Below, piece by piece: positions 61,495 through 64,000 of a stretch of DNA of 64,000 nucleotides. The notes beneath the pieces are model-generated. The model searched no databases. It was not told the DNA's origin and was given only the letters and a program-made list of their open reading frames with translations. Numbering within the stretch: the stretch's first letter is position 1; each line of letters begins with the position of its first letter. The position numbers and the translations under genes were made by a program. The stretch comes from Ancylobacter mangrovi (GTDB lineage Bacteria; Pseudomonadota; Alphaproteobacteria; Rhizobiales; Xanthobacteraceae). The DNA lies in the NCBI RefSeq assembly GCF_024752355.1, contig NZ_JANTHZ010000002.1, forward strand, positions 496,001-560,000, written 5' to 3'.

Positions 61495-61905
61495 CTGCTC
61501 GACCATATCTTCCTCACCGTGAGCGACACGGCGCGCTCGACCGCCTTTTACGAGCGGGTGATGCCGATCCTGGGCATTACCGCCCGGCACGACTATGACG
61601 GACGCCAGGGCCCGGCGGGGCATCCCGATCTGACGGGGTTCGGGGCGAAGGGCCGGATCTTCTTCTGGCTGCGCCCGGGCACGCCGTCTCCCGACGCGGT
61701 GCATGTCGGCCTTGTCGCCGATTCCGAGGCGATGGTGGACGCGGCCTATGCCGAGGCGCTGGCGGCGGGCGCGCAGGCGATACACCCGCCCGGCCCGCAG
61801 CTTCACTACGATCCCCGCTATTACGCGGCGCAGGTCCGCGACCCGGACGGCTACAGCCTCGAATTCGTGTTCAAGAGCTGGCAGCACGCCGACCGCGCGG
61901 ACTGA
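61495..61905 (+). CDS. VOC (glyoxalase/bleomycin resistance) superfamily protein
   Basis: About 136 residues from CTG 61495. The first residues (LDHIFLTVSDTARSTAFYERVMPILG) are the standard VOC beta-alpha start, and DPDGYSLEFVFK at the end holds a metal-ligand Glu. Fold length fits a single VOC unit pair; the substrate is unknown. No ATG, GTG or TTG occurs at the conserved start. A near-ideal ribosome site AAGGAGG (61483-61489) lies 5 bases upstream of CTG 61495, so I infer a CTG start. The GTG at 61408 in the same frame would add 29 unlikely basic residues. Confidence 0.8.
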   Translation: MLDHIFLTVSDTARSTAFYERVMPILGITARHDYDGRQGPAGHPDLTGFGAKGRIFFWLRPGTPSPDAVHVGLVADSEAMVDAAYAEALAAGAQAIHPPGPQLHYDPRYYAAQVRDPDGYSLEFVFKSWQHADRAD

Positions 61906-61906
61906 C

Positions 61907-61928
61907 GCCGGCGCCCGGGGGCGCCGGC
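61907..61928. terminator. Palindromic terminator between VOC gene and cysP
   Basis: A perfect 10-bp stem (61907-61916 with 61919-61928, GCCGGCGCCC/GGGCGCCGGC) begins 1 base after the VOC stop and ends 9 bases before the end of the convergent cysP gene, so it can serve both. It has no T tract. Confidence 0.55.
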
Positions 61929-61936
61929 AAGGCCGG

Positions 61937-62980
61937 TCACTGGCCGACGAACAGCTCGTCGAGCTTGCCGCCGGAGGCGAAATGGTCCGCCTGGACCTTC
62001 TGCCAGCCGCCGAACACGTCCTCCACCTTGACGAGGCGCACGGGCGCGAACTTCGACTTGAACTCCTCGGCGACGGCGGCGTCGGCGACCCGGTTGTTGG
62101 CCTCAGCGGCGATGCGCTGGCCCTCGGGCGAGTAGAGCCAGGTGAGGTAGTCGGTCGCGATCTTGCGCGAGCCGCGCTTGTCCACGACCTTGTCGACCAC
62201 CGCCACCGGGAACTCGGCGAGCAGGCTGACCGGCGGCACCACGACCTGGAAGTTCTTGTCCTTGTACGCGTCCTTCACGCTGATGACCTCGGCCTCGAAG
62301 GTGATCAGCACGTCGCCCTGCTCGCGCTCGACGAAGGAGGTGGTGGCGCCGCGCCCGCCGGTGTCGAACACCACGACGTTGGAGAACAGCTTCTTCACGA
62401 AGGCGTCGGCCTTGGCGGTATCGCCGCCGAACTTCTCCAGCGCATAGGCGTAGGCGGCGAGATAGGTGTAGCGCGCATTGCCCGAGGTCTTCGGGTTGGG
62501 GAACACCAGCTTGACGTCGTCGCGCACCAGGTCATCCCAGTTCTTCACGCCCTTCGGGTTGCCCTCACGCACCAGGAAGGCGGGGAAGGAGTACCAGGGC
62601 GAGGAGGCGTTGGGCAGGCGCGACTGCCAGTCCTTGGCGACGAAGCCCTTGTCGACCAGGAACTGGATATCGGTGATCTGGTTGAAGGTCACGACGTCGG
62701 CGGCGAGGCCCTCGACGATCGAGCGCGCCTGCTTCGAGGTGCCGGCGTGGCTCTGGTCGACCTTGATGTCCTTGCCGGTCTTCTCCTTGTAGGCCGGCTC
62801 GAACTGCTTGTTGATGGCCTCGAACAGCTCGCGGGCGATGTCGTAGGAGGCGTTGAGGATGGTGGTCGGCTCATCCGCACGGGCCGCGGTGGCGAAGCCC
62901 GGCAGGGCGAGCGAGGCCAGGGCGGGCGCCATCACGGGCGCGGCCATGGCGGAGAGGAACAGGCGGCGCGAGAGGCGCAT
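61937..62980 (-). CDS. cysP: Sulfate ABC transporter periplasmic binding protein
   Basis: Captures sulfate (or thiosulfate) for CysT/CysW. The 347-residue protein starts MRLSRRLFLSAMAAPVMAPAL; the SRRLFLS pattern suggests Tat export and not Sec. It is followed by ILNASYDIARELFEAINKQFEP, DQSHAGTSKQARSIVEGLAADVV and FPNPKTSGNARYTYLAAYAYAL, the standard blocks of Sbp/CysP. Sbp and CysP cannot be told apart by eye. ATG 62980 is used; longer frames are implausible. Transcription is probably driven from the palindromic region at 63053. Confidence 0.92.
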   Translation of the reverse strand: MRLSRRLFLSAMAAPVMAPALASLALPGFATAARADEPTTILNASYDIARELFEAINKQFEPAYKEKTGKDIKVDQSHAGTSKQARSIVEGLAADVVTFNQITDIQFLVDKGFVAKDWQSRLPNASSPWYSFPAFLVREGNPKGVKNWDDLVRDDVKLVFPNPKTSGNARYTYLAAYAYALEKFGGDTAKADAFVKKLFSNVVVFDTGGRGATTSFVEREQGDVLITFEAEVISVKDAYKDKNFQVVVPPVSLLAEFPVAVVDKVVDKRGSRKIATDYLTWLYSPEGQRIAAEANNRVADAAVAEEFKSKFAPVRLVKVEDVFGGWQKVQADHFASGGKLDELFVGQ

Positions 62981-63321
62981 GGCAATTCTCCACTTGTCGC
63001 AGCCGGCGCGGCGCGGCCAACACGGGCGCCGATCACCATTTGCATTAGAATTATGTGAAATAAGATATTTCACATTGCATTTCGTGTAGCATGGACAATT
63101 TCGCTGCGGAAGAGGGATAATGGTGATCCGCCGCTTGGGCCGGCCCCAAGCTGCGCTCTCACCCGGCAACCGTGCCGCGCGGATGACGTCCGGCGGGCGC
63201 CGCAGCCGCAAAGTCCGCCGGACGTCGCGTTTGCCTGCCCCCGGTGTCGGGTCCGCCGGCCATCAAGACCTCGCCTCGCGCGCCCGATCCGTGCTAGTGG
63301 GCTCTGTTCGAGGAGACCGCC
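62981..63321. other. 341-base divergent intergenic region between cysP and trpF
   Basis: No gene. The AT-rich centre (about 63035-63100) contrasts with the GC-rich flanks and holds the cysP operator palindrome. Repeated TGCATT / TGCATT / AGCATG words occur around it at about 63041, 63077 and 63088. The trpF side ends with AGGAGA (63311-63316). No riboswitch or attenuator for trpF was noticed. Confidence 0.5.
63053..63075. promoter_or_regulatory. Perfect palindromic operator ahead of cysP
   Basis: Ten-base arms ATGTGAAATA (63053-63062) and TATTTCACAT (63066-63075) flank AGA: an exact 23-base palindrome in the only AT-rich patch of the region, 73 bases upstream of the cysP ATG. CATAAT and TATCTT -10-like words on the minus strand overlap it. 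The half-site recurs ahead of cysT. No regulator gene is adjacent. The TGTGA...TCACA ends resemble a Crp site, but the spacing (11 instead of 6 bases) does not fit. Confidence 0.7.
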
Positions 63322-64000
63322 TTGTCGCTTGAGATCAAGATATGCGGGCTCAGCACCCTCGAGACGCTCGACGCCGCGCTCGGCGCCGGGGCGGACATGG
63401 TGGGTGTCGTGTTCTTTGCGCCGAGCCCGCGCAACGTCGACCTTGCCACTGCGCGCCGGCTCGCCGGGCACGCGCGGGGGGTGGGTGCGCATGCTCGCGT
63501 CGCCGCACTGACCGTCGACGCCGAGGACGAGGCGCTCGCCGCGATCGTCGAGGCCGTGCGCCCGGACCTGCTCCAGCTTCACGGCCGCGAGACCCCCGAG
63601 CGCGTCGCCGCTGTCCGCGCCCGTTTCGGCCTGCCGGTGATGAAGGCGGTCGGCATCGCCACGCGCGCCGATCTTGGCCGGCTCGGCGCCTATGAGGGCG
63701 TCGCCGACCGGCTGCTGCTCGACGCCAAGGCGCCCAAGGGCGCGGCGCTGCCCGGCGGCAACGGCGTGCCGTTCGACTGGGCGCTGCTGTCCGGGCTCGA
63801 ACTTCGCGTGCCCTATATGCTCTCGGGCGGGCTCGACCCGTCCAATGTCGGCGCGGCGCTGCGCCTGGCGCGCCCGTCCGGCGTCGACGTCTCCTCCGGC
63901 GTCGAGAGCGCGCCCGGCCTCAAGGACCCCGCGCGCATCGAGGCCTTCATACGCGCGGCCCGCGCTGCCGAGAGCGAGGCGCGCGAGGCCGGCACGCACG
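63322..64000 (+). CDS. trpF: Phosphoribosylanthranilate isomerase TrpF (3' end cut by window edge)
   Basis: Third-step isomerase of tryptophan synthesis. The 226 codons visible contain the family blocks in order: IKICGLST at the N-terminus (catalytic Cys), MVGVVFFAPSPRNVD, LLQLHGRETPE, LLLDAKAPKG, YMLSGGLDPSNVGAAL and GVDVSSGVESAPGLKDP (phosphate-binding). TTG 63322 is the start, with AGGAGA 5 bases upstream. No stop codon occurs before base 64000, but the domain is essentially complete, so only a few residues can be missing. It usually precedes trpB-trpA. Confidence 0.95.
   Translation, partial: MSLEIKICGLSTLETLDAALGAGADMVGVVFFAPSPRNVDLATARRLAGHARGVGAHARVAALTVDAEDEALAAIVEAVRPDLLQLHGRETPERVAAVRARFGLPVMKAVGIATRADLGRLGAYEGVADRLLLDAKAPKGAALPGGNGVPFDWALLSGLELRVPYMLSGGLDPSNVGAALRLARPSGVDVSSGVESAPGLKDPARIEAFIRAARAAESEAREAGTH

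Noticed and set aside
63053-63075. Crp binding site before cysP
   Set aside because: Ends match TGTGA/TCACA, but the spacing is 11 bases where Crp needs 6, and the palindrome is longer and exact, pointing to another regulator.
1-64000. CRISPR arrays, insertion sequences, integrases, tRNA or rRNA genes
   Set aside because: No regularly spaced repeats, no transposase-like proteins, no terminal inverted repeats with target duplications and no tRNA cloverleaf with a GGTTCGAATCC-type arm were noticed on either strand.

Overview
The window is about 64 kb of GC-rich (roughly 70% by eye), densely coded chromosome from an alphaproteobacterium. The run miaB-phoH-ybeY-corC-lnt-XRE regulator-metK-trmB, the DUF3422, DUF1045, DUF883 and DUF3035-like genes, the HWE-type histidine kinase and the PLP-fold ornithine decarboxylase all point to Hyphomicrobiales (Rhizobiales). 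A Xanthobacteraceae-like genus (Ancylobacter, Starkeya, Azorhizobium relatives) is my guess and is inference only. I see no transposase, integrase, phage module, CRISPR array, tRNA or rRNA. This is core and soft-core chromosome, not an island.

Layout. 0-10 kb: end of an acyltransferase gene, then the tRNA modification / RNA turnover / envelope run ending in lnt, an XRE regulator, metK, a strong terminator, trmB, and a DUF883 plus holin-X-like membrane pair. 10-19 kb: a secreted TPR protein, DoxX, an exported protein, an MFS carrier, an L,D-transpeptidase, then a tight leftward operon ygfZ-tag-HD hydrolase-tyrosine phosphatase, and divergent ohr. 19-30 kb: polA, truA convergent with a dihydroorotase, an HWE histidine kinase divergent from a Crp/Fnr regulator, an HAD hydrolase, ribF, a GFA-family gene, and a 0.93 kb gap holding a 6S-like RNA candidate. 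30-42 kb: ileS-lspA-DUF3035-like protein, a catalytic/non-catalytic M16 peptidase pair, a repeat-rich lipoprotein, DUF3422 and a secreted alpha/beta hydrolase. 42-49 kb: glycolate oxidase glcD-glcE-glcF with an 8-oxoguanine deaminase gene inserted after glcD and an asparaginase after glcF. 49-57 kb: GNAT, ornithine decarboxylase with a very long promoter-proximal leader (speF-motif candidate), an oxamate-amidohydrolase-like Ntn enzyme, phnM, DUF1045, a hexapeptide transferase, and sppA. 57.6-64 kb: ihfB, lapA, an ornithine cyclodeaminase family gene, the sulfate importer cysP / cysT-cysW split by a VOC gene and lacking cysA, then divergent trpF running off the edge.

How the genes work together. 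Several blocks form recognisable units: lipoprotein and envelope maturation (lnt, lspA, L,D-transpeptidase, M16 pair, sppA), DNA and nucleotide repair (tag, polA, HD phosphohydrolase, 8-oxoguanine deaminase), C2 and purine-carbon recovery (glcDEF, 8-oxoguanine deaminase, HpxW-like hydrolase), and sulfate uptake controlled by what looks like a shared operator.

No wholly new system stands out. The items most worth following are the structured leader of the ornithine decarboxylase gene, the 6S-like RNA, the palindromic operator in front of cysP with a matching half-site in front of cysT, the purine/glycolate operon, the orphan phn-type cluster, and a probable CTG start codon.
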